55,611 bases of DNA, taken from the NCBI RefSeq assembly GCF_000813745.1, contig NZ_JWLC01000025.1:195547-251157 (forward strand). Direction: 5' to 3'. A model generated the notes under the pieces. That model had not been told where the DNA came from. It made no database searches and saw nothing but the letters and a program-made list of their open reading frames with translations. The translations under genes and the position numbers were made by a program. The first letter of the stretch is position 1. Every line of letters begins with the position of its first letter. This document shows positions 42,516-51,685 of this stretch, one piece after another. Source of the stretch: Leisingera sp. ANG-M1 (GTDB taxonomy: Bacteria > Pseudomonadota > Alphaproteobacteria > Rhodobacterales > Rhodobacteraceae).

Positions 42516-42929
42516 ATGACAGTTCAAAACGGCAAAGACCTCTTGGTCAAAGTGGACATGAACGGTGCAGGCCTGTTCGAGACCATCGCCGGCCTGCGCG
42601 CCACGCGGATCAGCTTCAACGCTGAAAGCGTCGATGTGACCAGCCTCGAAAGCCAGGGCGGCTGGCGCGAGCTGCTGGCGGGCGCGGGCGTGCGTTCCGC
42701 TAACATCTCGGGCTCTGGTATTTTCCGCGACGAGGCGACCGACGAAAGGGCGCGCCAGCTGTTCTTTGACGGCCTCACGCCGGAGTTCCAGGTGATCATC
42801 CCCGACTTCGGCATTGTGCAGGGCGCCTTTCAGGTGACCGCGCTGGAATATGCCGGCAGCCACAATGGCGAAGCGACCTATGAGCTGAGCCTCGCCAGCG
42901 CCGGCGCGCTGAGCTTCACCGCGGTCTGA
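42516..42929 (+). CDS. GTA major tail tube protein (g9)
   Basis: A 137-residue tail tube protein (TP901-1/MTP-like). It starts TVQNGKDLLVKVDMNGAG, has VDVTSLESQGGWRELLAGAG in the middle and a beta-rich end ELSLASAGALSFTAV. Hexamers of this protein form the tail tube. ACGGGAGAAACCCC precedes the ATG. Confidence 0.93.
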   Translation: MTVQNGKDLLVKVDMNGAGLFETIAGLRATRISFNAESVDVTSLESQGGWRELLAGAGVRSANISGSGIFRDEATDERARQLFFDGLTPEFQVIIPDFGIVQGAFQVTALEYAGSHNGEATYELSLASAGALSFTAV

Positions 42930-42933
42930 TCCG

Positions 42934-43254
42934 ATGGTGAACCCGCATGCTGGTGAGGCGGAACTGCTCGTAAATGGAACACCTTACGTGCTGAAGCTGA
43001 CGCTCGGCGCGCTGGCCGGGCTGGAGGCCGCGCTGGAGGAAGGCACCCTGGTGGAGCTGGTGCAGCGGTTTGAGCAGGGCCGCTTCTCCGCCCGTGACGT
43101 GCTGGCGCTACTGGTGGCCGGCCTGCAGGGCGGCGGCCATGACCTCAGCCGCGAGGAGCTGGCAAGCGCCAGCATCGGCGGCGGCCCGCTCCAGGCGGCA
43201 AAGGTAGCGGCTGAGCTGCTGGTTCGCAGCTTCTCGGTGCCGGACGCGTCATGA
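42934..43254 (+). CDS. GTA tail assembly protein (g10)
   Basis: A 106-residue GTA-family protein (gene transfer agent gpg10 type): LNVNGTPYVLKL-like start (here ELLVNGTPYVLKLTLGALAG), FSARDVLALLVAGLQGGGHD and ELASASIGGGPLQAAKVAAE. It probably acts as a tail assembly chaperone with g10.1. It overlaps g10.1 by 4 bases. Confidence 0.9.
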   Translation: MVNPHAGEAELLVNGTPYVLKLTLGALAGLEAALEEGTLVELVQRFEQGRFSARDVLALLVAGLQGGGHDLSREELASASIGGGPLQAAKVAAELLVRSFSVPDAS

Positions 43255-43466
43255 GCACGCTCGACTGGCCCGCGCTGATGCGCGCCGGGATGGCTGGGCT
43301 GAAACTGCTGCCGCGCGATTTCTGGCAGCTCACCCCGGCCGAGCTGCGGCTGATGCTGGGCGAGGCGGCGCAACCGCAACCGATGGCGCGGAACCGGCTG
43401 GCGGAGCTGATGCAGGACTTTCCGGATTTTCCACCACCGCTGGAAATGGAGACAAAAGATGGCTGA
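43251..43466 (+). CDS. GTA tail assembly chaperone (g10.1)
   Basis: A 71-residue protein with the phage TAC signature DWPALMRAGMAGLKLLPRDF and WQLTPAELRLMLGEA. It corresponds to RcGTA g10.1. In siphophages, such paired chaperones can be made by frameshifting, but here g10 and g10.1 are separate overlapping genes. Its end overlaps g11 by 8 bases. Confidence 0.88.
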   Translation: MSTLDWPALMRAGMAGLKLLPRDFWQLTPAELRLMLGEAAQPQPMARNRLAELMQDFPDFPPPLEMETKDG

Positions 43467-44118
43467 CACATCCTCGATAGCCGAACTGGAATTGCAGGGC
43501 GAAGCTTTGGGCGAAGCGCTGGACGGCGCCTCAGGAATGGCCTCTGCCTTTGCAGAAGTGCTGGGGCGGGTTAAACAAGGGTTTTCCGAAACCGGGCGTG
43601 ATGCGCAGATCCTGGATCGCAGTCTTTCCAAAGGCTTGCGGCGCGCTTTTGACGGTCTGGTGTTCGACGGCGACAACCTGTCGGAGGCGATGGATACGCT
43701 GGCGCGCTCGATAATCCGCACCACCTACAACGCCGCGATGAAGCCGGTAACCAACCACGTCAGCGGCATGGTGACAGACGGGCTGAGCGCGCTGATCGGG
43801 AACATGCTGCCTTTTGGCGATGGCGCCGCCTTCAGCCAGGGCAAGGTGATGCCTTTTGCCAAGGGCGGGATCGTGACCGGCCCTGTAGCGTTCCCGATGC
43901 GCGGCGCGACCGGCCTGATGGGCGAAGCCGGGCCCGAGGCAATCCTGCCGCTCACCCGCGGCGCCGACGGCTCGCTGGGTGTGCGCAGCCAGGGCAGCGG
44001 CGGGATCAACGTGGTGATGAATGTCTCCACCCCGGACGTCAAAGGCTTTGAACGCAGCCGCAGCCAGATCGCCGCACAGCTGACCCGCGCGCTGAACCGC
44101 GGCGGGCGAAACCGTTAA
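43459..44118 (+). CDS. GTA tail tape measure protein (g11)
   Basis: A 219-residue tape measure, very short, which fits the short tail of GTA particles. The blocks are SKGLRRAFDGLVFDGDNLSE, then the Gly-rich FAKGGIVTGPVAFPMRGA and the EAGPEAILPLTRGADG signature with GGINVVMNVSTPDVKGF. The hydrophobic middle (MVTDGLSALIGNMLPF) may aid DNA entry. Confidence 0.93.
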   Translation: MADTSSIAELELQGEALGEALDGASGMASAFAEVLGRVKQGFSETGRDAQILDRSLSKGLRRAFDGLVFDGDNLSEAMDTLARSIIRTTYNAAMKPVTNHVSGMVTDGLSALIGNMLPFGDGAAFSQGKVMPFAKGGIVTGPVAFPMRGATGLMGEAGPEAILPLTRGADGSLGVRSQGSGGINVVMNVSTPDVKGFERSRSQIAAQLTRALNRGGRNR

Positions 44119-44135
44119 AGACGGAGGGTAACCCA

Positions 44136-44768
44136 ATGAATTTTCACGAAGTCCGCTTTCCCGCTTCTCTCAGCTTCGGCTCGGTCGGCGGTCCGGAACG
44201 GCGCACCGATGTGGTGACGCTTGCAAACGGGTTCGAGGAACGAAACACCCCCTGGGCGCACTCGCGCCGCCGCTATGATGCCGGTCTTGGGCTGCGCTCG
44301 CTGGAGGATATCGAAACGCTGATCGCCTTCTTCGAGGCGCGCCAGGGTCAGCTTTACGGGTTTCGCTGGAAGGATTGGAGCGACTACAAATCCGCCCGGC
44401 CCAGCGCCGAAGCCGACTTCCGCGATCAAGTGATCGCGTCAGGCGATGGAAGCACCGCGGCATTTCAGCTGGCAAAGACCTACCGCTCCGGCGCCTTTAC
44501 CTATCAGCGGCCGATCACCAAGCCGGTGTCCGGCACGGTGCGGATTGGCATCGACCAGGATGAGCTGCAGGAGGGGGTGGACTATGAGCTGGACACCGCC
44601 ACCGGAATGATCACCTTGTCGCATGCTCCCGAACAGGGCCGCAGCATAGTTGCCGGGTTTGAGTTCGACGTGCCGGTGCGGTTCGACACCGGCAGCATCC
44701 AGACCAGTGTGGCTTCGTTTCAGGCGGGCGAGGCGCCGGCAGTGCCAGTGGTGGAGGTGCGGGTATGA
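44136..44768 (+). CDS. GTA distal tail protein, DUF2460 (g12)
   Basis: A 210-residue DUF2460 protein: FHEVRFPASLSFGSVGGPER start, NTPWAHSRRRYDAGLGLRSL, FRWKDWSDYKS and VSGTVRIGIDQDELQEGVDY. It forms the distal tail ring. GGAGGGTAACCCA precedes the ATG, and the stop overlaps g13 by 4 bases. Confidence 0.94.
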   Translation: MNFHEVRFPASLSFGSVGGPERRTDVVTLANGFEERNTPWAHSRRRYDAGLGLRSLEDIETLIAFFEARQGQLYGFRWKDWSDYKSARPSAEADFRDQVIASGDGSTAAFQLAKTYRSGAFTYQRPITKPVSGTVRIGIDQDELQEGVDYELDTATGMITLSHAPEQGRSIVAGFEFDVPVRFDTGSIQTSVASFQAGEAPAVPVVEVRV

Positions 44769-45652
44769 GCGGGCTGTCTGACGCCTTCCGCGCCCATGTT
44801 CAAAGCGGCATTACCACGCTGTGCCGGGCCTGGGCTTTGGAGCGGCGCGACGGGACGGTGCTTGGATTCACCGATCACGATTGCGTTCTGGGTTTCGACG
44901 GATTGGAATTTCAGCCCGGCAGCGGCCTGACCGCTCGGGCGCTGAGCCAGGCAACCGGGCTTTCAGTTGACAATACCGAAGCGCTTGGCGTGCTGAGCGA
45001 TGCCGCGGTGCGCGAAGAGGACATTGAAGCGGGGCGTTTTGACGGCGCCGAGATACGGTGCTGGCTGGTCAACTGGCAGGATGTGTCGATGCGCTGGCTG
45101 CAGTTCCGCGGCTCGATCGGCGAGATCCGCCGCGCGGGCGGCGCCTTTGAGGCGGAGCTGCGCGGGCTGACCGAAGCGCTGAATCAGCCGCAGGGCCGGA
45201 TTTACCAGAAACCGTGCACGGCGGTGCTGGGCGACAGTGCTTGCCGGTTTGACCTGGATACGCCGGGGTATGCGGTGGAACTGCCCGCCGCCGGTGTTGA
45301 AAGCAATGAAGTGTTCCGCTGGGCGGCCCTGCCGGGCTTTGAACCCGGCTGGTTCGCGGACGGGCGGCTGACGGTGCTGAGCGGTGCGGCCCAGGGTTTA
45401 TGGGCCCCGGTCAAGTCTGACCAGAGCACGGCGGAGGAGCGCAGAGTGACGCTTTGGGAGCCGGTCCGGGCTACGGTGGCGGCCGGCGATCTGCTGCGGC
45501 TTGAGGCCGGGTGCGACAAGCGCATGGAAACCTGCCGGCTGAAGTTCAACAATTTGCTGAATTTCCGCGGCTTCCCTGACATTCCCGGCGAGGATTGGGT
45601 GATGGCGGTGCCGCGCCAGTCCGGTGCCAATACCGGGGGAAGCCGGAGGTGA
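44765..45652 (+). CDS. GTA hub protein, DUF2163 / phage BR0599 family (g13)
   Basis: A 295-residue tail hub protein. The DUF2163 N-terminus is seen as ITTLCRAWALERRDGTVLGF, then TDHDC. The C-terminal BR0599-type block is CRLKFNNLLNFRGFPDIPGE with nearby cysteines (C at KRMETCR), which in RcGTA hold an iron-sulfur-like metal site. The stop overlaps the GTG start of g14. Confidence 0.93.
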   Translation: MSGLSDAFRAHVQSGITTLCRAWALERRDGTVLGFTDHDCVLGFDGLEFQPGSGLTARALSQATGLSVDNTEALGVLSDAAVREEDIEAGRFDGAEIRCWLVNWQDVSMRWLQFRGSIGEIRRAGGAFEAELRGLTEALNQPQGRIYQKPCTAVLGDSACRFDLDTPGYAVELPAAGVESNEVFRWAALPGFEPGWFADGRLTVLSGAAQGLWAPVKSDQSTAEERRVTLWEPVRATVAAGDLLRLEAGCDKRMETCRLKFNNLLNFRGFPDIPGEDWVMAVPRQSGANTGGSRR

Positions 45653-46116
45653 GCAGCAGGGTGGTCAGCGCCGCGCGCGGCTGGATCGGGACACCTTATG
45701 TCCACCAGGCGTCGTGCAAGGGCGCGGGATGCGATTGCCTGGGCCTGATCCGGGGGCTGTGGCGCGAGCTGCTGGGCTGCGAGCCGGAGATACCGCCTGC
45801 ATACACGATGGATTGGTCTGAACCGCAGGGCGCGGAAGCGCTTTGGCTGGCCGCACGGCGGCATCTCGTGGAGAAACCCTTGCCGGCTGCAGCCCCGGGC
45901 GATGTGATCTTGTTCCGGATGCGGCAGGGATCGGTGGCCAAGCACCTGGGGGTGCAATCCGCGGCCTGCGCAAGCCCCGCCTGGTTTGGCGGCCAGGCGG
46001 GAAGCCGCACTCAGGGGGCTGCATTTATCCATGCTTACGCAGGCCGCGGGGTGGTGGAAAGCCCGCTGAGCCCGCCCTGGCAGCGCCGGATCGTGGCGCG
46101 TTTCCGATTTCCTTAA
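45649..46116 (+). CDS. GTA NlpC/P60 cell-wall peptidase (g14)
   Basis: A 155-residue peptidase starting at a GTG that overlaps the g13 stop. The NlpC/P60 catalytic Cys is C30 in CKGAGCDCLGLIRGLW and the His is in SVAKHLGVQS. The enzyme opens the recipient's peptidoglycan during DNA delivery. The longer ATG frame from 45595 lies entirely within g13 and is less likely. Confidence 0.92.
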   Translation: MSSRVVSAARGWIGTPYVHQASCKGAGCDCLGLIRGLWRELLGCEPEIPPAYTMDWSEPQGAEALWLAARRHLVEKPLPAAAPGDVILFRMRQGSVAKHLGVQSAACASPAWFGGQAGSRTQGAAFIHAYAGRGVVESPLSPPWQRRIVARFRFP

Positions 46117-46128
46117 GGAGCAGATCTG

Positions 46129-49100
46129 ATGGCGACTATCCTTCTTTCGGCTGCAGGCGCAGCCATCGGCGGCACAATCGGCGGCGGCATTGCCGGGTTG
46201 TCTTCGGCGGTGATCGGGCGCGCGGCGGGGGCCACCCTGGGTCGGCTGATCGACGAGCGTCTGCTGGGCTCGGGCTCTGATCCTGTGGAAACAGGCAAGG
46301 TGGACCGGTTCCGCCTGACTCAGGCCAGCGAAGGCGCGGCTGAGGAGCAGCTGTACGGCCGGATGCGGCTGGGCGGGCAGGTGATCTGGTCCTCGCGCTT
46401 TCTGGAAACTGCATCCACCAGCGGCGGAGGCGGCGGCAAGGGGCGCCCAAGACAGCCGCAGGTGACCAGCTACAGCTATTCAGTGTCACTGGCGATTGCG
46501 CTGTGCGAGGGCGAGATCGCCCATGTGTCCCGGGTCTGGGCAGATGGCGAGGAAGTGTCGCCCGGGGATCTCTGCATGACCGTTTACACCGGCAGCGCAG
46601 ACCAGCTGCCTGACCCGGTGATGGAAGCAATCGAAGGGCCGGGTCAGGTGCCCGCCTACCGCGGCGCCGCCTATGTTGTGATCGAGAACCTGGAGCTTGG
46701 GCGTTTCGGAAACCGGGTGCCGCAGTTCTCATTTGATGTGCTGCGGCCCGAACAGCCCGAAAGCAGCACTTATGCGCAGGATCTGGGCCAGCTGGTTAAG
46801 GGCGTGGCGCTGATGCCGGGCACTGGTGAATACGCACTGGCGGCAGATACGGTGCATTACTCCGGCGGACCGGGCTCGGCCAAATCTGCCAATGCCCATT
46901 CGCCATCAGGGGTAAGCGATCTCAAAACCTCGCTGAATGCACTGGAAGCAGAGTTGCCCTCCTGCGGCTCTGCTTCGCTGATTGTGTCCTGGTTCGGCGA
47001 TGACCTGCGCTGCGGCACATGCACGCTGCGGCCGAAAGTGGAGCATAAGGATGCCGAAGGCAGCATTCCTTGGAGCGTCAGCGGAGTGGACCGCAGTGCC
47101 GCCGGGGAAGTGCTGTCGGGGGGGGATGGCGCGCTTTATGGCGGCACCCCGGCGGATGCCAGTGTTGTGCAAGCGATCCGTGAAATGCAGGCGCGCGGCC
47201 TGAAAGTGATGTTCTATCCGTTCATCCTGATGGACCAGGGCGAGGGCAATACCCTGCCGGATCCCTGGACCGGCGCCGCCAGCCAGCCGCATCTGCCCTG
47301 GCGCGGACGGATTACCCTGTCTGCAGCACCCGGCCGGCCGGGCTCCCCGGACGGCAGCCCAGCAGCGGATTCTGAGGTGGCTGATTTCTTTGGAACGGTC
47401 ACGGCCGCGGATTTCGCGGTGGGTGACGGCACCGTCTCTTACTCCGGTCCCGAGGAATGGAGCTTGAGCCGCTTTATCCTGCATTATGCGGCGCTGTGTG
47501 CTGCAGCCGGCGGGGTGGAGGCGTTTTGTATCAGTTCGGAAATGCGGGCGCTCACGCAGATCCGCGGGGCCGCTGGTTTTCCGGCTGTTGCGGCGATGCA
47601 GGCCTTGGCGGCGGAAGCCCGGCTGCTGCTGGGAGCGGAAACCAGGATCGGCTATGCGGCGGACTGGTCCGAGTACTGGGGTTATCAGTCGCCTGAAGGG
47701 GATCGCTTCTTCCATCTTGATCCGCTGTGGGCTGACCCGGAAATCGATTTCATCGGCATCGACAATTATATGCCGCTGTCCGACTGGCGCGAAGGGGAGG
47801 ATCACCTGGATGCTCAGGCCGGGGTGCCGGCGATCTATGACCCGGACTATCTGCAAGGCAATGTCGAGGGCGGAGAGGGCTATGACTGGTATTACCACTC
47901 GCCCGAGGCTGAGGCAGCGCAGATCCGGACTAGTATTACCGATGGCGCCTATGGCGAGCCCTGGGTCTGGCGCTACAAGGATATCCGCAACTGGTGGCTC
48001 AACGAGCATCACGACAGAATTGGCGGAGTGCGTCAGGCGGCGCCGACCGCCTGGGTACCGCAATCCAAACCCATCTGGTTCACCGAACTGGGCTGCGCGG
48101 CCATCGACAAAGGCACCAATCAGCCAAACAAGTTTCTGGATCCAAAAAGTTCGGAATCGAAACTTCCAAAATATTCCAATGGCTTGCGGGATGATCTTAT
48201 TCAGATCCATTACCTGAGGGCGGTGCTGGGCTATTGGGGGGACGCGGCGAGAAACCCGGTGTCCGAGGAATACGGCGGCCGGATGATCGATATGGCAAAC
48301 GCCTATGTGTGGGCCTGGGATGCCCGCCCGTTTCCGGCCTTTCCCGGCCGGCTTGATATCTGGAACGACGGTGAAAACTACCTTCGCGGCCACTGGTTGA
48401 ACGGGCGGGCCGGTCAGCGCACGCTGGCTTCGGTCGTTGAGGAGATTTGCCGGGCTGCCGGGCTGGAGGATTTTGATGTCTCGGAGCTTTACGGGGTCGT
48501 TCATGGGTTTGTGAACCCGGATGTGAGCGACGCCCGGGCGGTGCTGCAGCCCTTGATGCTGCGGCATGGGTTTGATGCGATCGAACGCGACGGGATGCTG
48601 AAATTCCGCATGCGCAAAGGAACCGGGGCGGAGGCGCTGGTGCTGGAGCATTTGGCCGAAACGGATGAATTGCAGGGCACCACTGAGCTGAGCCGCTCCA
48701 GCGAGGCAGAGCTGGCAGGCCGGGTGCGGCTGCGCTTTACCGAATGGGGTGGAGATCATGCGGCGGCAGCGGTCGAGGCGGTGCTGCCGGACGAGGCAAC
48801 TCATTCGGTGAGTCAGAACGAATTGCCGCTTGCGCTGACCCGGGCAGAAGCGCGCCAGGTGGTTGGGCGCTGGCTGGCGGAAGCGCGGATCTCGCGCGAT
48901 ACTCTGCGGCTGCAGCTGCCGCCGTCGATGCTGCATCTCGGGGCGGGGGACGTGATATCTCTGCCGCTGGAGGGCGGTGAACGGCTTTACCGGATCGACC
49001 GGGTGGAGCAGGCGGACGCGCAGCTGGTGGACGCGGTCCGGATCGAGCCGGGCCTGTATGACAATGCGGCGGTTGCAGAGGAGATGCCCGGGGTGAACGC

Positions 49101-50046
49101 CTTTGCGGCGCCCGGGCCAGTGCTGCCGCTGTTCATGGATTTGCCGCTGATGCGCGGCGATGAGGTGCCGCATGCGCCGCATCTGGCGCTCACCGCAGAA
49201 GCCTGGCCTGGCAGCGTGGCGGTTTATAGCTCTGAGGCAGATGAGAATTACCGGCTGGAACAGGTGATTGCCGGCCGCCAGGTGGTTGGGGTGACAGAAA
49301 CGCCCTTGCTGTCCAGCGGCAGCGGCCGCTGGGACCTTGGGGCGGATCTGCAGGTGAAACTGATCTTCGGCAGCCTGGAAAGCCGCGAGGCGCAGGCAGT
49401 GCTGAACGGCGCCAATGCCGCTGCCATCGGCGACGGAAGCGCGGAGAACTGGGAGCTGTTTCAGTTCCGCGAGGCCGAATTGATCGCGCCGCAAACCTAT
49501 CTGCTGCGCGGCAGGCTAAGAGGGCAGCTGGGCACCGATGCGGTGATGCCGGAGGTGTGGCCGGCCGGGTCATTTGTGGTGCTGCTCGATGGCACGCCAG
49601 TGCAGATGGAACTGGCGCCGGAACAGCGGCGAAGGCTGCGCCACTACCGGATCGGCCCGGCCCGCAGGGCGCTGGACGATCCCTCCTTTGTGCATCTGCA
49701 GGAGAGTTTCGATGGTATCGGGCTGCGGCCGTATGCGCCGGTGCATCTGCGCGTGGCAGGGGAGCTGGGGGCGGACATTGAGGTCTCCTGGATCCGCCGC
49801 ACCCGGATCGAGGGAGATAGCTGGGATCTGGCTGAAGTGCCGTTGGGCGAGGAGGTCGAGGCCTACCGGATCCGGGTGATGCGCGGCACCACTGTGCTGC
49901 GCGAGGAAACCGCAGCTGCACCGCAATGGTCATATTCCGCAGCGGGGCAGGCCGCAGACGGCGTCCTGGCCGGCGATGTGCTGGAAGTTGCGCAGCTTTC
50001 TGCCCGCTATGGTGCCGGGCCGGCAGCGCGGGCAGCGCTGGGGTGA
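46129..50046 (+). CDS. GTA megatron / host-contact tail fibre protein (g15)
   Basis: A 1305-residue protein, the longest in the window. It opens with a Gly/Ala-rich hydrophobic segment (AAGAAIGGTIGGGIAGLSSA) suggestive of membrane penetration. A TIM-barrel glycosidase-like GTA domain lies at about 430-750 (GGVEAFCISSEMRALTQIRG, FIGIDNYMPLSDW, KPIWFTELGCAAIDKGTNQP). Phage tail-type modules follow, and a receptor-proximal end. It forms the tail tip that recognises and penetrates recipients. AAGGAGCAGATCTG precedes the ATG. The whole frame is intact. Confidence 0.95.
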   Translation: MATILLSAAGAAIGGTIGGGIAGLSSAVIGRAAGATLGRLIDERLLGSGSDPVETGKVDRFRLTQASEGAAEEQLYGRMRLGGQVIWSSRFLETASTSGGGGGKGRPRQPQVTSYSYSVSLAIALCEGEIAHVSRVWADGEEVSPGDLCMTVYTGSADQLPDPVMEAIEGPGQVPAYRGAAYVVIENLELGRFGNRVPQFSFDVLRPEQPESSTYAQDLGQLVKGVALMPGTGEYALAADTVHYSGGPGSAKSANAHSPSGVSDLKTSLNALEAELPSCGSASLIVSWFGDDLRCGTCTLRPKVEHKDAEGSIPWSVSGVDRSAAGEVLSGGDGALYGGTPADASVVQAIREMQARGLKVMFYPFILMDQGEGNTLPDPWTGAASQPHLPWRGRITLSAAPGRPGSPDGSPAADSEVADFFGTVTAADFAVGDGTVSYSGPEEWSLSRFILHYAALCAAAGGVEAFCISSEMRALTQIRGAAGFPAVAAMQALAAEARLLLGAETRIGYAADWSEYWGYQSPEGDRFFHLDPLWADPEIDFIGIDNYMPLSDWREGEDHLDAQAGVPAIYDPDYLQGNVEGGEGYDWYYHSPEAEAAQIRTSITDGAYGEPWVWRYKDIRNWWLNEHHDRIGGVRQAAPTAWVPQSKPIWFTELGCAAIDKGTNQPNKFLDPKSSESKLPKYSNGLRDDLIQIHYLRAVLGYWGDAARNPVSEEYGGRMIDMANAYVWAWDARPFPAFPGRLDIWNDGENYLRGHWLNGRAGQRTLASVVEEICRAAGLEDFDVSELYGVVHGFVNPDVSDARAVLQPLMLRHGFDAIERDGMLKFRMRKGTGAEALVLEHLAETDELQGTTELSRSSEAELAGRVRLRFTEWGGDHAAAAVEAVLPDEATHSVSQNELPLALTRAEARQVVGRWLAEARISRDTLRLQLPPSMLHLGAGDVISLPLEGGERLYRIDRVEQADAQLVDAVRIEPGLYDNAAVAEEMPGVNAFAAPGPVLPLFMDLPLMRGDEVPHAPHLALTAEAWPGSVAVYSSEADENYRLEQVIAGRQVVGVTETPLLSSGSGRWDLGADLQVKLIFGSLESREAQAVLNGANAAAIGDGSAENWELFQFREAELIAPQTYLLRGRLRGQLGTDAVMPEVWPAGSFVVLLDGTPVQMELAPEQRRRLRHYRIGPARRALDDPSFVHLQESFDGIGLRPYAPVHLRVAGELGADIEVSWIRRTRIEGDSWDLAEVPLGEEVEAYRIRVMRGTTVLREETAAAPQWSYSAAGQAADGVLAGDVLEVAQLSARYGAGPAARAALG

Positions 50047-50354
50047 GGCGGCCGGTGCTGCCGGGCGATATCTCAGCGGCCGCCCGGGCGCTTCTGGCGG
50101 TTGCGCCTGAGGCGCGGGGCGGCGTCTGCCGCAGGATTTTCAGCGGTGCCGTGGAGGCCCTTGTGCACGAAAAGCTGTATGGCCGCCCGCATCCGCGCTG
50201 GGGTGATGGCTCGCAGTCGGCGGCGGCCCGGCGGTGGCAGCTGGCAGATGAACCGTTCTGGGACGACCCGGCTTATCTTAGATGCCTCCAGATGGTGCTG
50301 GGCGGCGTGGCAGCACTTGCGGACGAGGCAGAAGGCGGTGCTCCCGCCGGCTGA
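50043..50354 (+). CDS. DUF7742-like protein after GTA g15
   Basis: A 103-residue protein from a GTG that overlaps the g15 stop (GTGA). It begins VRRPVLPGDISAAARALLAV and has the GRPHPRWGDGSQSAAARRW block seen in small proteins that follow GTA clusters in Rhodobacterales. No catalytic motif is visible. The tight coupling suggests a part in GTA production, host attachment or regulation; the exact role is unknown. Confidence 0.72.
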   Translation: MRRPVLPGDISAAARALLAVAPEARGGVCRRIFSGAVEALVHEKLYGRPHPRWGDGSQSAAARRWQLADEPFWDDPAYLRCLQMVLGGVAALADEAEGGAPAG

Positions 50355-50544
50355 TCCGTGCAGGAAACCTGCCCGGCCAGCCGTTGGGCATGGCACCCCG
50401 CGCCAATGCGCGCGGTGCGGGCCGGCGGTGCAACCAGTTTCACGGTCCGGACTCATTCTTGCTGGAAATATGTTCCATCAAGGGTTTGCGTTTGCGCAAT
50501 TCCACCTTAGATGGCTATCGTGGGCGAAGAAAGGATGCTGAGCC

Positions 50545-51366
50545 ATGATCAAGACGCGCCAAGCCGTTACCCCGGTCGATCCCGTATGGGACCGGATTAC
50601 CCGCGAAGCTGAAGAGGCAGTGGCCTCGCAGCCGCTGATGGGCGGGCTGATCCACGCTTGTATCCTGCACCACAAATCGCTGCAGAAAGCGCTGTCCTAC
50701 CGGATTTCCGCCAAGCTTTCCTCGAACGAGATGTCGATGACAATCCTGCGCGAGATCGTGGATGACGCCTATGCCGATTGCTCGGAACTGGTGGAGGCCG
50801 CCCGCGCCGACCTGATGGCAATCAACGAACGCGACCCGGCCAGCCACCGGCTGCTGCAGCCGATCCTCTATTTCAAGGGGTTCCAGGCCGTGCAGGCGTA
50901 CCGCGTCAGCCATTACCTGTGGGAGAAGGGCCAGAAGGACCTGGCCTATTTCTTCCAGATGCGCACTTCCGAGATCTTCGGGATCGACATTCACCCCGGC
51001 GCCCGGATCGGCAAGGGGATCATGATTGACCATGCCCATTCCATCGTCATCGGTGAGACTGCGGTGGTCGGCGACAATGTCTCGATGCTGCATTCGGTGA
51101 CCCTGGGCGGCACCGGCAAGGAAGAGGAAGACCGTCACCCCAAGATCGGCGATGGCGTTCTGATCGGGGCCGGTGCCAAGGTGCTGGGCAACATCAAGGT
51201 TGGCCATTGCAGCCGGATTGCAGCCGGTTCTGTGGTGCTGCAGGAAGTGCCGCCGTGCACAACGGTGGCCGGTGTGCCTGCCAAGATCGTTGGCGAGGCA
51301 GGGTGCGACCAGCCGTCGGTCAACATGGACCAGGTGGTGCCGGCAGGCTCTCCCGCCGCGGAGTGA
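50545..51366 (+). CDS. cysE: Serine O-acetyltransferase
   Basis: A 273-residue CysE that acetylates serine for cysteine synthesis. The N-terminal helical domain contains DPVWDRITREAEEAVASQPL; the left-handed beta-helix has HPGARIGKGIMIDHAHSIVI, GETAVVGDNVSMLHSVTLGG and GAGAKVLGNIKVG. The C-terminal tail is longer than that of E. coli CysE; the final residues end SPAAE rather than the Ile used to bind cysteine synthase, so complex formation is uncertain. It is followed by a terminator. Confidence 0.96.
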   Translation: MIKTRQAVTPVDPVWDRITREAEEAVASQPLMGGLIHACILHHKSLQKALSYRISAKLSSNEMSMTILREIVDDAYADCSELVEAARADLMAINERDPASHRLLQPILYFKGFQAVQAYRVSHYLWEKGQKDLAYFFQMRTSEIFGIDIHPGARIGKGIMIDHAHSIVIGETAVVGDNVSMLHSVTLGGTGKEEEDRHPKIGDGVLIGAGAKVLGNIKVGHCSRIAAGSVVLQEVPPCTTVAGVPAKIVGEAGCDQPSVNMDQVVPAGSPAAE

Positions 51367-51372
51367 GGCTTG

Positions 51373-51413
51373 CGGCGCCAGCGCCGGGGCATGAGTATTT
51401 TGGGAAAGATGAA
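51373..51413 (+). repeat. Intergenic copy of the nnr-type REP-like element
   Basis: CGGCGC-CA-GCGCCG (51373-51386) is followed by a 21-base motif at 51393-51413 beginning GAGTATTTTGGGAAAG. It matches 20 of 21 bases of 11465-11485. Here it lies directly after a stop codon and just before a terminator. Confidence 0.7.
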
Positions 51414-51415
51414 AG

Positions 51416-51438
51416 GGGGCGTTTGACGCCCCTTTTTC
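51416..51438 (+). terminator. Terminator of cysE
   Basis: GGGGCGT (51416-51422) pairs with ACGCCCC (51426-51432), followed by TTTTT. The remaining ~245 bases before cysK hold no further gene that I can support. Confidence 0.88.
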
Positions 51439-51685
51439 TGTTTTGGCTGTGGTGTGGAACCGGCGGATGAGGTGCCGGAGAATGGTCTTCCGCCTGATAC
51501 GGGAAGAAGCGGCCAGCCTTCTGAAGGACGCTCGGGTCAGGCGGTTATGTTCGGGCGGCAGGGCGGTTGCCTGGACGGCGGTTCTTCTTTCGCGGCGGTC
51601 TGGCCGCATATCTTGAACCGGGCCCAGCCCGGCCGCATATTTCCTTGGAAACGCGAGAGAAATTCCAACCTGACAGGAGCAGGCG

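Noticed and set aside
46906-49494. 862-residue open frame on the minus strand
   Set aside because: It is the antisense shadow of GTA g15; composition is His/Arg/Gln-rich with no recognisable domain, while the plus strand has the clear TIM-barrel protein.
35845-50354. Prophage
   Set aside because: Head and tail genes are present but there is no integrase, repressor, replication, lysis or attachment site, and the gene order is that of the Rhodobacterales GTA.
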